Source: Pictodentalium vernedei
Lineage: Eukaryota > Mollusca > Scaphopoda > Dentaliida > Dentaliidae
DNA length: 64,000 nt
Direction of reading: 5' to 3'
NCBI GenBank assembly: GCA_031216915.1
Contig: CM062289.1
Coordinates: forward strand, 62,131,741-62,195,740
Part shown: positions 31,089 to 42,195 of the stretch, piece by piece
Numbering within the stretch: the first letter of the stretch is position 1
Layout of the letters: every line of letters starts with the position of its first letter
Notes under the pieces: generated by a model
What the model saw: only the letters and a program-made list of their open reading frames with translations
Told to the model about the DNA's origin: nothing
Database searches by the model: none
Position numbers and translations under genes: made by a program

Positions 31089-34060
31089 TTCACATTGAAA
31101 GGATTTTGATCAATTGTAATAAGAAGAAGTCTTCCTCTGACTTTATAATCATTCTATATGTGGTCAGTGTACTCGCATTAACTCCTGTTCTGTATCTGAT
31201 GTTTTCGATGACAACATGGGAAGCGTATGTCACAGTATGTTAGTGGGGAATTGGACATTCCGGTCCTTTCCCCACAGGGTCACTCTACTTTATCAATTTC
31301 TATTTCAGACGATCAAGATTAGGGTGATGTATCTGTGATGTCTTCCAACAGTGTGTCTCCGTCGTCACAATTAATGAAGGGCTAGCGGAAAAGTGCTCAT
31401 GTAAATACGCCAATTGCCTAAGAGGACCCTAGTAGGTTCGACGGCCTTTGACGTCCGCTAGCTCGCCCGATGTAGCGTCCATTCATCGAATGGTTCGGCA
31501 GCCGGGTTCATCCGTTGCGGTCCAGAAGGAGTTTTGGGGTGATGCGAGCACTATAAATCAACCAAATGCACACCCAGTGACGGCGGATTAGAGGGAGAAC
31601 GGAGGAAGCCTTTTAGTCCGGTTCATAGCTCGTTCTGGTCCATCCGGACGGCGAGCGAGAGAGGCCCCTCTCTCGTACAACAACATCTGGCCCCAGATGT
31701 TGTGGTACAAAATGTTTCGCATTCGGAGCATACGTCCGCCGCTCGGGACGCTCCGACATATAGTCAGTCCGGAGAGACTGTCAATAAGGCTTCCTCATTC
31801 TCATGGTAGCGCACACGACCGCACTTGGCTACATGACCTCGGATATCCAGTCAGCTTCGCCAGTCAGAGAATCATCGGCGACCAGGTCACACCATCCGGT
31901 AGCCAGGGACACGAGGCCTGCATACTCCGGACGTTCGCATAGGAAAGTGTGCGGGAGTCAACATACACGGAGCTTCCGGCGGCAATGCATCGTAAGACCG
32001 CAACTGCACAGGCCTCGGGGACGGACGTGCTATCCTAAATAGCACAGCTTATCGCAGCATCCCAGCAACAACTGAATCTGTCGCATAATGTTTTATCCAA
32101 CGATGCTGGGTCGGGACGCTCCGCGGAAGCGGGTACGGACGTCCGAAAATTTCATCCGGTCCGACGGGATGCCGAAAGGGATTCGGAGGATTTTGAGCTT
32201 TCCCTTTCGGAACAACTTTTGCTGTTGTGTAGTCATCTGACTTGATCTTCTTCAGGTTCTTTCGTCGGACCAGAATGCTGCGATGCCGGATAAGAAACTG
32301 ATAGCGTCGGTCGACTTAGAAATTTTTGGTTCGGTTCAGGGACTTCGTCCCTCAGTTCCGACATAGTCCAATAATGTCACACAATCTTTCGAATTACTGA
32401 ACGACGCTATATATTTATTATTATATGCTTGCTATTACCAAGCATTTCTGGTTTCTTGTTCGCAAAATTACGGAGATGTCTTTCAAAAGTGTGCCTCTGT
32501 CGTCATAGTTAATGAAGAGCTAGCGGCAATAAGTGCTCATGGAATATGTCTATCGCCTAAGAGGTCCCTTGTAGGATCGACGGAGTGACATTCGCTAGCT
32601 CACCCGGTGTAGCGTACATTCATCGAATGGTTCGGCTGCCAGGTTCGTCCGTTGCGGTCTAGGAAGGAGATTTGGGTGATGCGAGCACTATAATTACTTT
32701 AGTACTCACCCAGTGATGGCGGATTGAGGACAGATCGGAGGAAGCCTCTTAGTCCGGTTCCTGGCTTGTCCAGGTCCGTCCGGGCTGTGAGCGAGAGAGG
32801 TCCCTCTCTCGTCCAACAACATAGGGGACCGCATGTTGTGGTTCAGATATTTTACATTCGGAGCATATGTCCGTCGCTCGGGACGCTCCGTTATATTGAC
32901 AGTCCAAGAGACTGTCGATAATGCTTCCTCATCCTCACAGCAGTGCACACGACCGCACATTGGCTACGTGACCTCGAGTATCCGATCAGTTTCGTCATTC
33001 AGTGATTCCACAGCGAACAGGTCATGCCATCCGGTAGCCAAGGGACACGAGGCCTATACACTCCGTTCGCTCACATATTAGTAGTATGCACGGGGTAACG
33101 ATCACGGAGCTTCCAGCGGCAATGCATCGTAGGACCGCTTCTCCACAGGCCTCAGTGACGGATGTGCTATCCGAGTTAGCACAGTTTTTTCGCAGCATCC
33201 CAGCAATCGACAGTTTCTTGGTCGAGTCAGGAATTATCTGACGGCGCTGGGTCGGTGCGGTCCGCGGTTGCATCAGGTACGGACGACCGAACGCTTTATA
33301 GGGTCCGACAGGATGGCGAAAGGGATTCGAAAGATTTCGAGTTTTCCCTTTCGTAGCATCGGAAGCTGCCATACATACCTTCCGGCATTATCTTCCAGTG
33401 ATTGTTATTTCGGACTACATTGCTGCGATGTTGGATAAGAGACTTATAGCGTCATTGGACACGGAATTTTGGATCGGTTCAGGGACATTGTCCCTGACTT
33501 ACCGACACAGTCCAATAATGTCATTAGAACATGTGTATTATTTATCGACGCTATATATATATATAAGCCTGCTACCAAGCATAATAGTTTAGTTTCTTGT
33601 CCGCAATGCTCATTTCTGCCTTTTATCATTTATACGAATAATTTATTTTGGCAGAACAGGGCATACCGAGAGTTCATATGCGTCTAGACGGCGTGGTTAA
33701 AGACTGGAAATATTCTTTTTCGCCGTCTATGTCTTTTCCAACCACAATGTTGGAAACGACAATGATGTCTAATAGACTTAACTTAGACGCTTTATCATAC
33801 GTAATCCACCTTACTGAGGCATTATCATTACGTCTTCAAGAGAATGAATTCCGGGATATAATCCTCAATGTGTTTTCTTGTGAGGGCAGTAGTTTGTTCA
33901 CGTATAACTCCGCCCTTCAGTGGCTGCTTGGAGTTGGTTAGACGTGACGCAGCCCTAGCTACATCCACGCGCGTGGATAGTAAGGTGAAGAACTCTCTCA
34001 GAGTCGCTTCGTTCTCGGAGAAGCTTCTCACATTCGGTGGTTGACTCAGAGAGTGCCACT
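31089..34060 (+). pseudogene. DIRS Gag remnant with internal duplication (copy 3)
   Basis: The N-terminal cysteine region is near 31,095-31,200 with frameshifts. The middle part occurs twice, 31,340-32,420 and 32,470-33,560. Both contain 'gctagc..gaagtgctcatg', 'gcgagagaggcccctctctc', 'gcatcccagcaa' and end in 'cgacgctatatat'. The second copy continues into 'ttgcagaacagggcatacc' and the rest of Gag to about 34,020. It lacks any long frame. Confidence 0.75.
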
Positions 34061-34760
34061 GCAGTTGCCGGATCCGAGTTTTATAATTATGACGGTTGCC
34101 GGTCAAACAGGTTGGGAGATAATATTGATCCCAACGGATTCGAAGTGCCTGGGTCTTTGGGTTCCGCAGTCTCTAAGTAAGCACTTATCTTCCACGGAAT
34201 AATGTTTTTTTTAGGCTTGCTTTATGTCATTGGATGAACATTATTCAGAAACGCATGTCCAAATCCTGTCTGTTAATTCGACAGTAGTGGCGTATCTCCG
34301 AAACCAGGGAGGCACTCATTCGTTTCCGTTATGCAATTTAATGGAAAGAATCCTTCTGTTTGTTATAGTACACCAAGTTCTGCTTCGGTCCATCATATTC
34401 CGGGTCATCTGATTGTATTACCGGACTCCCGTTCACTTATGGGTCGCTTGTTGCCGTCAGAATGGACTCTCAACAAACAAGTATTCAACCAGAGTTGCTA
34501 TCAATGGAAGCGCCCAATGATAATTTATTTACGACACAACTTGCTTGTCAATTGCAGACGTATGTGTTTGCTTGTCCGGATCTCTGAGCTTATGTTGTTA
34601 ACGCTCTATTGATCTAATATACGGAATGATAGGATATGCGTATCCTCCTGCGCTGTTGTTTCAGCAAGTATTGCTAAGATAAACAACCACAATACATTTC
34701 TGGACAAGCTTTGGACGTGATTTCTTACTATAGGAGAACCTCTTCTTCGCTATACTATGC
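34040..34760 (+). pseudogene. DIRS RNase H and methyltransferase remnant (copy 3)
   Basis: The sequence jumps from late Gag directly to the RNase H region ('gccggatccgagttttataa', about 34,065). The entire RT core including the YxDD site is deleted. RNase H ('QILSVNSTVVAYLRNQGGTHS', near 34,255-34,320) and the start of the methyltransferase ('LLPSEWTLNKQVFNQSCYQW') are readable in two frames. Confidence 0.75.
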
Positions 34761-35690
34761 GGCTAAAGTGGAGGCTCTTCCATCGATGGTGTAGGGATCA
34801 CTATGTTGATATTATTGATCCCTCCATACTAGTCATTGCAACTTTTTAGTATACTTGTTTGACAAGATCTACTGCAGCCTGTTATTATTAGGGTTATAGG
34901 TTTATGTTACCTCATACCTATGCACTCTATTATAGTTTACAATTGAGTCTTATGTCTCTTTATCTAAGTCAGTAACTTTTCGATAAATAGACTTAGAATC
35001 ATTAGATTAAATTCCTATATGGAATTTAACTTCGGTTCTTATTTAGCTAAGTAATCATTTGAGCCTCTGGAAACAGTAGTTTTCAAATTCTGACCTTTTA
35101 GACAGTAATTCTGTTGGCTTCTCTTTTACTGAAGAGTCAGTGAGTTTCATGCACTATCGGTGGATGATTTTCACTTTCGTAGTTTCGGAATCACTACTTC
35201 CTTTACTATTTAGGTTGGATTTTTGCATAAGAGTCAGGCTCCTAATTAATATCCGGAACCTATTGTTATTAAGGTCCTTCCATCTTCGTACGGGCATAGG
35301 CCTTTACTCTGTCTGGTTAGAGTTTATGTATTTATAAACAGATATCTGTTTATTACTACGGGCGTAAGCTTCTTCTGTCTTTGATGCCTAATAGAAGGAC
35401 GTTACGCTCCATTCTATTGCTAATGGATTCAATTAACTATCGATACTGCTTATGGTATATCATTGACTCAGCAGTTGTGTTTGAGATTTTGGCTCATGAA
35501 GTAAGAGTTCTTCTACATCTTGGGCTTACATTAATAGTGTCGCTATTATAGACTTTTGAAGGCTGCTCATTGCGCTCAGCCATCCACATTCATGAATTTT
35601 TATCTCAGAAATATTGAGTCCATTTCTGGAGGCCTCTATTGTTAGGTCTATTATCTACTGCTCAGAATGTAATTCACTTAACAGTTGCTA
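34680..35690 (+). pseudogene. DIRS tyrosine recombinase remnant (copy 3)
   Basis: DNA homology runs through 'actatgcggctaaagtggag', 'gataaatagacttagaatc' and 'tggctcatgaagtaagagtt' (the HxxR region) to 'tgaatttttatctcagaaat' (the catalytic Tyr region). Many stops and small deletions are present. A G-run follows at 35,776-35,798. Confidence 0.75.
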
Positions 35691-36272
35691 CTATAGCTAG
35701 GTAGGCTGTCTGTTTCGGCAGTGACTCCGTTCTGCTGCCCTCTTCGCTCTGGGCTATTTGACCCAGGGCAAGAAAAGGGGGGGGGGGGGGGGGAGGGTGT
35801 TCCCTTGGGTCACCTGTTTTACTATGAAAACAAGGGGATACCTCCTCTGGAGTTAGTAATTCTGAGCTGTTATTGGGATGGTTGTTTAGTGAGAAGTTTA
35901 TGTTTTAAAAATTCATTCAGGTCTTAGTTTTTAAAGTATAGCTTTTGAATATAACACGTGTCAACGGACATTATTATACAATCCTCAGACACTTTTAAGG
36001 AGTATAAAGAGTCTCTATTCTCTAGACTTACTTTATTTATTGGCTTACTTTAAAAATTATTAGTATAAGGATTATACTAGATATTAATAGAGTACATGGA
36101 TGTATGATGCTCAATTTTGGAAGGTGTTGTATCTTTCTAATTTATCATAAATGAGAAAGATACATGTAAGGCCTAATACTTCTTTTTCCCTAGAGGGGAT
36201 GACTCTTTTTTATATAATTGAGAGTATTCCATCTTGCTCTATGTCCTTGGCCCTCCAGCCTTTTTACTATTC

Positions 36273-36360
36273 AGCTATGTCTGGGTCATTGGTACAGTAT
36301 AAAAATGTTAAAAAATTTATAGTAATTTATATATTTTTTATACTTACCAATGACCTAGAC
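36273..36360. repeat. DIRS copy 3 internal complementary region
   Basis: This plus-strand copy shows the joined ends: 'ggtacagtataaaaat' (to 36,306), then 'gttaaaaaatttatagtaat' and on to 'acttaccaatgac'. It is complementary to the 5' and 3' termini of the same element. Confidence 0.9.
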
Positions 36361-36662
36361 GGGGATGGCCCTCCCAGGAGTTGGGAACTCTTACCTCCCC
36401 GCTGAGTACATAGCGCTTACCAGGCACTGGTTATTAGAATGATTAATGGCGCCAATTTTGGAATGTCCTTGACACTGCGCATGCGCAGTAGAGGTGAAGT
36501 GTGGAGGGCCATTCAGGACATGTTTTCTTTGGTTTTAGATGCAAATTTGGGGGATTGGGGGGCAAAATTTGTGTTTGGCCCTATATTTTAAGAGTTAGCA
36601 CCAGCTATGTCTGGGTCATTGGTAAGTATAAAAAATATATAAATTACTATAAATTTTTTAAC

Positions 36663-37023
36663 ATTTATTTATTGGGTTTTAAGGTCACATACGTATGCAC
36701 AATGGTTAATCGTGACCGTGACAGTTTTACGGGTGCAGGGAGCCGGAGTACCCAGAGAGAACCACCGAGAAACGATGAGCAACTGTCAGCTCCTCAACAT
36801 TCTAACTCTGCTCAAGCTCCGCTCAAGCAGGGTTACAGCGGTTAAAGACGTGCACCAACGACGTGTAGTACGCCTTAGTACATGGCATCATCGTGTCCCC
36901 ATGTAGGCAACCTGGATAAAGTGCCTTGTCTAAGGACACAACATGGGTCAACCCGGATGGGGATCGAACTCGGGACCTCTAGCATAGAAGTCCAACAGTC
37001 TAACACTGAGCCACCACGCTCCC
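36663..37023 (-). mobile_element. tRNA-headed SINE, copy 2 (tail split by DIRS)
   Basis: Reading the minus strand: head 'gtggtggctcagtgttagac', B box 'gagttcgatcccc', the usual body and the tail 'aataaataaat'. The 12-bp duplications atctaaaataat (29,983-29,994) and atttaaaataat (37,024-37,035) lie outside the SINE plus the DIRS. So the SINE entered the hairpin MITE first and the DIRS then entered its tail. Confidence 0.85.
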
Positions 37024-37067
37024 ATTTAAAATAATAAGTTTTGATATTGTCTGAGTTGGGTAAAGGG

Positions 37068-37832
37068 ACTACACGAAAGACAAATAATACTGGGGAATCT
37101 TCGGTCACATCTTCATAAGTAAAACGATTGTACAGGTGAGGGTCTCCCACACCCTGACAGTCTCAAGTGTTGGTATTATGGTGTAAATACAGAGATAGAG
37201 ATAATGTTAGCAAAAGTTCTTTCTCTCTCTCTCTCCCTCTCTCCATCCCCCTCTCTCTATCTGAACTATTTCTGGAAAACTTGAGAGGGTTTTTTTTCAG
37301 GGAGTGGGGGCTGTCCCCTGGTTCCTACAGTACAGTCACCGTGGACTGGTCGTAATCTACGCATGGGACGTGATGCCCACACATGCGTTTACCAGCAAAA
37401 TTTTAATTAATGAAGCACTGGGTTTTACCCGGTGCTTCATTAATTAAATATTTGATGATTATTCCTATAATTAGTGTTTGCAATCTAATATTATTGCAGC
37501 CATGGATATACTGCTCTCCCTGTGGAAAGTGACCAATTCACAGCAGCCGTACTGCACATTCCTCATTTTAATGCTCATACTGATATCATTTGTCCTAAAA
37601 ACAATCTGTACAATTACAAAACAATGAAATAATATGGACCGGATATGTATACATTGTTTACATTCCACTTTTATAGTATCAGATGAATCATCTCGCATTT
37701 TGTGATGGCTGAAAACTAATGATTTGTTTCTACATGACATCTTCGACATTCCTAATGAGTAAATCAAGAGGGAGAGAAACTGAATTTGAGTAAACTTGTA
37801 CATGCTTAGTGCCCAGATAAACTGTACAATTA
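37068..37832. other. hAT interior between insertions, with a palindrome
   Basis: Contains a CT-rich run (37,213-37,262) and a near-perfect palindrome at 37,402-37,448 (arms 'ttaattaatgaagcac'). A 110-codon minus-strand ORF (37,471-37,803) has no recognised motif. This may be original hAT filler. Confidence 0.5.
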
Positions 37833-39580
37833 TTATTTTTTTTTATTGGTGTTTAAGGTCACATATTTCTGCACAATGGCTAATCATGACCACGACAATT
37901 TTACAGGTGGAGGAGCTGGAGTACCCATAGAGAACCACTGAGCAATGGCAAGCAACTGGCAGCTCCCCAACATACTAACTCCACACAATCAGGGTTAGCA
38001 TTGGTCGAAGACAGGTGCACCATCGACGTGCAGTAGTGTTGTGCGGTTAACTGGTTTTGTGAGTCGGTTTCGGTTCGACTCCGAAACCGAAACCGTGTAA
38101 TTGTTAAATCAGTACGGTTTCGGTCTTCTCTACAAAAAGGTCGGAAATTGCGTTTACACTGTTCAGTTTGCATTGTTAATGACATACAACTAAATCCATA
38201 ATGTCAACTGATAACTCTGTCGCCATTATTCATGTATTCAGACTCCAGAGAAACAAACACTGTCTAACAGGAGTCACTGTCGCATTAGAAGAATGATCAC
38301 ACATTCCAAGAAATTTTCGTATGATGTATGACAACTCTTGTCCAATTACACAGCACGGTTACAAAATTGGGTTGGTTTGTTCTGTCAGAAATTCTCAGAA
38401 TGACAATCTTGACACGCCTACAAACATCAAAATGAGCAACTTGGGGCCTTCGCAAGTGGCTTCGTATCTGCACGTGTTTGGGTGTATCAATTACCTTACA
38501 ACAAAATCGTGAATAAAATCAAGGAAAAAATAGTCTGTTTTTTTAAATGGCAGATTACTGTGAAAAACAAAAACATACTTGTCGCGTGGGTTTCCCAGAC
38601 ACATGCTCAGAATTTAACGTTCAACATTGTCACATTCCTTGATGCGTTTATCCAATGTATGCATACGAGCACATACTACGATGGAATGTCCCCACGCCTA
38701 TTTAGTATTTACCTGCATAGTGCAGACCATGCGAACCAGCGAGGCCTAAAATTCCCTGCACACAATTAAATTGAACATTTTACCTCATATAATACAGAAC
38801 TGATTTAGTTTCACAAGCAACAGATGGAAATTGAGTGGAACTCCAACTTCGAAAGGCAAACAGAAAAAAGTTACAATTCAAAACATTACCAATAAAAACT
38901 TGTCAGTTTAAATTATGGTTGTTCTAAAAATCAAATGAGCATGGCACCTTCTGGCAGTGGTCGGGCGCGAAATTTAAGAGGAGTGTGTGGAAGTGTGGGT
39001 TACCTATGGAAAGGATGTGGTGTCGACTGTCGAGCCCAATCAGTGCATCCACTGCAAATATTGCCTCCCCATTCCAAACTACCAGTTACGGTTTCAAATT
39101 TGGTTGTGTAACTGACAGGGGGTGGGGGTGGGAGTGGGGGCTGTACTGAGAGCAACCTATACTCTATATCAATGTACAATGTGCGACTGGTCTTAAAAGT
39201 GATCCGTCTCAGAAACTACATTTGTTTCAAAAATATCTCTGGGCGGGGTGGTGGGTGGTATGCCAGGTCTAGGCTACTGGGTCCACCTGGATTTTGAGAC
39301 CAGGATAACCAGTGATAGCAAGGAGTCTTCCAATAATATACCAGAATCTTAAGGTCGGCAGTAGATTGGGGGGAGGTTGTGAGGGAGAATTCCTTGGAGA
39401 GATGCAATGCAGCTTACTCCACCCCACAATTTACTTGTTCCCTCAACTTTTGTTTCCTGCCAATTTCCTGGCACCACTCCTGCAGTCCTGCCTTGAGACT
39501 TTTAAAGTATTTTTGTAGGGTGGGGTGGTGGTACTGGACGTGTCCACTTACGTAGGAGATTTGTGTTGGTGTGTGTGCGT

Positions 39581-39611
<31 letters not shown>

Positions 39612-40003
39612 GGGAAGGGGGGGATAAATTGATGCTAGCCAATGCCAGATGAATTATCATTTAAAATATGACAGAATATGTATTTTTATTGCCATTGTGT
39701 GATATTTTTCAAGGCTACAATCTTTTTATTGCAAAAAACCGAAAACCGACCTATAAACACAAGTTTTGGGGACAAAACCAAACCGAACCGAAACCGAAGC
39801 CAGAAAAAAAAAAACGCATAACACTAACATGCAGTACGCCTTAGTACACAACGTCACTGTGCACCCCACGTGGGCAATGGGGGTGTGGGGGGGGTGTGAA
39901 GAGTCTTGCCCAAGGACACAACATGGTTGCCACAGGTGGGATTCGAACCTAGGACCTCTCGGCTTGCAGCCTGCACCTCTACCAACTGAGCCACCATGCC
40001 TCC
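37833..40003 (-). mobile_element. tRNA-headed SINE, copy 3, split by a hAT
   Basis: The tail part is 37,833-38,033 and the head part 39,827-40,003. The 13-bp duplications aactgtacaatta lie at 37,820-37,832 and 40,004-40,016, exact. The head is closer to a real tRNA than in the other copies ('ggctcagttggtagagg' and 'ggttcgaatccc'). Confidence 0.88.
38034..39826. mobile_element. hAT element, non-autonomous, 1.79 kb
   Basis: Ends are 'tagtgttgtgcggtt' and the complement of 'aacgcataacacta'. Flanking 8-mers are acgtgcag (38,026-38,033) and acatgcag (39,827-39,834). Subterminal 'cggttt' and 'aaaccg' motifs occur on both sides. The interior has no transposase. It has a G-run at 39,594-39,615 and 'gtgtgtgt' repeats. 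The TIR start resembles the coding hAT at 61,480 (tagtgttgggcgg), which could have mobilised it. Confidence 0.85.
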
Positions 40004-40039
40004 AACTGTACAATTAAAACAACACAATATATCCTTGAA

Positions 40040-40418
40040 AGGGGGCACGGTGGCGTTGCGGTAACCGGTTCTCGTCAGATCACCGAAGTTAAGCAATGTT
40101 GAGCCTGGTTAATCCTCGGATGGGTGACCATCTGAGTGATCGATTTGGACAGGGCACTTAACCCTGATTGTCCACATGGGGGCACGATGACGTCATGTAC
40201 TAAGGTGTACTGCACGTCGATGGTGCGCATGTCTTCAACCAATCTAACCCTGCCTGTGCTGCAGTGAGGAGTTACGATGTTAGGGAGCTGGCAGCTGCTC
40301 GTCATTGCTCAGTGGTTCTCTCTGGCTTCCTCCACCCGTAAAACTGTCACGGTCATGATTAGCCATTGTGCATAAGTATGTGACCTAAAACACCAATAAA
40401 TAAATAAATAAATAAACC
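40040..40418 (+). mobile_element. 5S rRNA-headed SINE
   Basis: The body and (AATA)n tail are those of the tRNA-headed SINEs here. The head, however, contains 'gatcaccgaagttaagcaa', then 'gagcctggtta' and 'ggatgggtgacc', which are the internal promoter elements of 5S rRNA. About 25 bases before it ('gggcacggtggcgttgcggt') may be residual tRNA-like sequence. The duplications tccttgaa lie at 40,032-40,039 and 40,419-40,426. RNA polymerase III transcription is expected from the head type. Confidence 0.85.
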
Positions 40419-40426
40419 TCCTTGAA

Positions 40427-40609
40427 GCTCAGCACAAACAAACTATGATAAATTAGTCTTTTATCTAATCATAATTTAACGTTTTCAAATTTTATTTTAA
40501 AATATTGAAAAACCAGGCACTTCAAATGTACTGGTATAATTCTTGATTATTCTCTGATATTGGAAATCACAATTTTTTTTTTTAAAAACACTCTATATAT
40601 TAAGAAGAA
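40427..40609. other. hAT interior near the right end
   Basis: AT-rich with no further element identified. The 'gaatac'-rich subterminal region of the hAT starts at 40,610. Confidence 0.45.
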
Positions 40610-40791
40610 AAGTATTCAAAAAGTATTCATGAATACACCTCAAATTTGACTGTATTCGAATACAAATATGAATACTTTAAAATTTCATGAATACTTTAAA
40701 ATTTCATGAATACTGAATACATCCGAATACTCGAGAAAATGTATTGAATACAACTGAAAAATGAAAACCGAATATGAATACCCTAACCCTG

Positions 40792-41010
40792 ATACAAATA
40801 GCAGATGACATTTCCTGAATAACCAAATATTTTTCACTTTTATCTCAAAAACATAGCATATGACCACCACATAGGAATTAGCTCAATGAGCTTGTTCCAA
40901 TAAGGGGTCATACACGGTTTTTGAGGCAAATTTTTTTTTTTTAAATCTGTTTTGCGATTTTTGTGAACAGTGCTGTCCAGCTTTAGTCATTACATTAGCT
41001 AAAACGTTTC
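40792..41010. mobile_element. Right part of hairpin MITE H
   Basis: It contains 'atctcaaaaacatagcatat', the core 'ggaattagctcaatgagcttgttcc' and a degraded right arm to 'cattagctaaaacg'. It is the same subfamily as the MITE at 9,164. Its left end is the piece at 29,066. Confidence 0.7.
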
Positions 41011-41099
41011 TTAATCACATTAATGTGACAAAAAGGATCTCAAATATGTCATGATTTGACATAAAATTTCTGAACCTCATTCACTAAAATGAATCAAAA

Positions 41100-41845
41100 A
41101 GGTTTTTTTACTTCACACTCTGTAAGTACAGATTTTCAGGGACAAGTTTTTACTTCACACTCTGTAAGTACTGATTTTCAGGGACAAGTTTTTCACTTCA
41201 CACTCTGTAAGTACTGATTTTCAGGGACTAGTTTTTCACTTCACTTTCTGTAAGTACTGATTTTCAGGGACTAGATTTTCACTTCACACTGTGTAAGTAT
41301 GGATTTTCAGGGACTAGTTTTTCACTTCACACTCTGTATGTATAGAGACTAGTTTTTCACTTCACACTCTGTAAGTACTGATTTTCAGGGACTAGATTTT
41401 CACTTCACACTCTGTAAGTATGGATTTTCAGGGACTAGTTTTTCACTTCACACTCTGTAAGTACTGATTTTCAGGGACTAGTTTTTCACTTCACTTTCTG
41501 TAAGTACTGATTTTCAGGGGCTAGTTTGTCACTTCACACTCTGTAGGTATGGATTTTCAAGGAGTAGTTTTTCACTTCACACTCGGTACGTACAGAGACT
41601 AGTTTTTCACTTCACACTTTGTAAGTACTGATTTTCAGGGACTAGTCTTTCACTTCACACTCTAAGTACTGATTTTCAGTGACTAGTTTTTCACTTCACA
41701 CTCTGCAAGTACTGATTTTCAGGGACTAGTTTTTCACTTCACACTCTGTAAGTACTGATTTTCAGGGACTAGGTTTTCACTTCACACACTGTAAGTATGG
41801 ATTTTCAGGGGCTAGTTTCTCACTTCACATCTGTAAGTATAGGTC
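41100..41845. repeat. 43-bp minisatellite (about 17 units)
   Basis: Unit: 'tttttcacttcacactctg' then 'taagtactgattttcaggga' and 'ctag'. Several units miss the 'gattttcaggg' part (near 41,340 and 41,600). Variation such as 'tatgga' for 'tactga' recurs in non-adjacent units, suggesting unequal exchange. There are no unique spacers, so it is not CRISPR-like. Confidence 0.92.
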
Positions 41846-41877
41846 CACAAACAAGAGGAATTTGATTCCTGTGAGGG

Positions 41878-42195
41878 TAATTTCTCGACAAACTACAGGA
41901 TTTTTGTATTCAATTAACAAGAGTTTACCTTATAGCCTGTATGCAATTAACACATCAAATTTGCACAGAAGGTATGGTGAAGGGTTTGTGTTTAGAACTT
42001 ACATCCAATTAATGTTGGTAATATTCTGATCTAGATACTATTAACAGGTCAAAATTGTACAGAAGGTACGATAACTGGTTTTGTGTTTGGACGTTACATG
42101 GAATTAACAAGGTTATTGAATTAACAAGGCTGTTCAATCAACAATGTTATTCAAATAACAGGGTTATGAAATTATTCAATTAAGAGATATCCAAT
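41878..42195. repeat. Dispersed 'attcaattaaca' repeat, copy 2
   Basis: It follows the order of 6,727-6,898, with an extra duplicated middle ('aggtatggtgaagggtttgtg' and 'aggtacgataactggttttgtg'). The end 'ttaagagatatccaat' is the same. Class unknown. Confidence 0.6.

Larger units (their letters stand above)
29999..36662 (+). mobile_element. DIRS retrotransposon, decayed copy 3
   Basis: The length is 6,664 bp on the plus strand. The 5' end is 'atttttatactgtacc' and the 3' end 'ataaattttttaac', as in the minus-strand copies. ITRs are about 30,014-30,205 and 36,435-36,625. The internal complementary region is at 36,273-36,360 (junction 36,306/36,307). Gag is partly duplicated, the RT core is deleted, and all frames are riddled with stops. 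It is inserted in the A-tail of a SINE. Confidence 0.88.
29837..37067. mobile_element. TTAA hairpin MITE F, split by SINE and DIRS
   Basis: The left part is 29,837-29,994, beginning TTAACCCTTTACCCAACG. The right part is 37,024-37,067, ending 'gagttgggtaaaggg'. The palindromic centre is already deleted in the left part: 'accatcacatgatatagttt' replaces the usual core. The right TTAA has decayed to 'acta'. Confidence 0.75.
29084..40791. mobile_element. hAT element expanded by nested insertions
   Basis: The left end is 'cagggttgtggcaaatac' (29,084) and the right end 'gaataccctaaccctg' (to 40,791). Exact 8-bp duplications atacaaat lie at 29,076-29,083 and 40,792-40,799. Both subterminal regions are full of 'gaatac'/'gtattc' motifs (29,095-29,205 and 40,610-40,780), a shared family signature. 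The inside is later insertions: SINE, hairpin MITE, SINE, DIRS, SINE with a hAT, and a 5S-headed SINE. Subtracting them leaves about 1.5 kb with no transposase, so the original was non-autonomous. Confidence 0.85.

Noticed and set aside
36600..36662. The 'ggtaagtat' at the DIRS 3' end as a 5' splice donor
   Set aside because: It is part of the terminal repeat and its internal complement in every copy. Nothing shows an exon before it, so it is better explained as element end sequence.
38034..39826. Retrovirus-like or autonomous gene in the 1.8-kb insertion
   Set aside because: No protein motif in any frame; ends and 8-bp duplication identify a non-autonomous hAT.
39935..40003. tRNA gene on the minus strand
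   Set aside because: The A and B boxes are good, but the sequence runs on into a SINE body with its own 13-bp target duplication, so it is a SINE head.
40070..40135. 5S rRNA gene
   Set aside because: Only the promoter part of 5S is present. It lacks a full 120-base gene and continues into the SINE body and tail.
41100..41845. CRISPR-like regular array
   Set aside because: The 43-bp units are contiguous, with no unique spacers, and the context is eukaryotic. It is a minisatellite.
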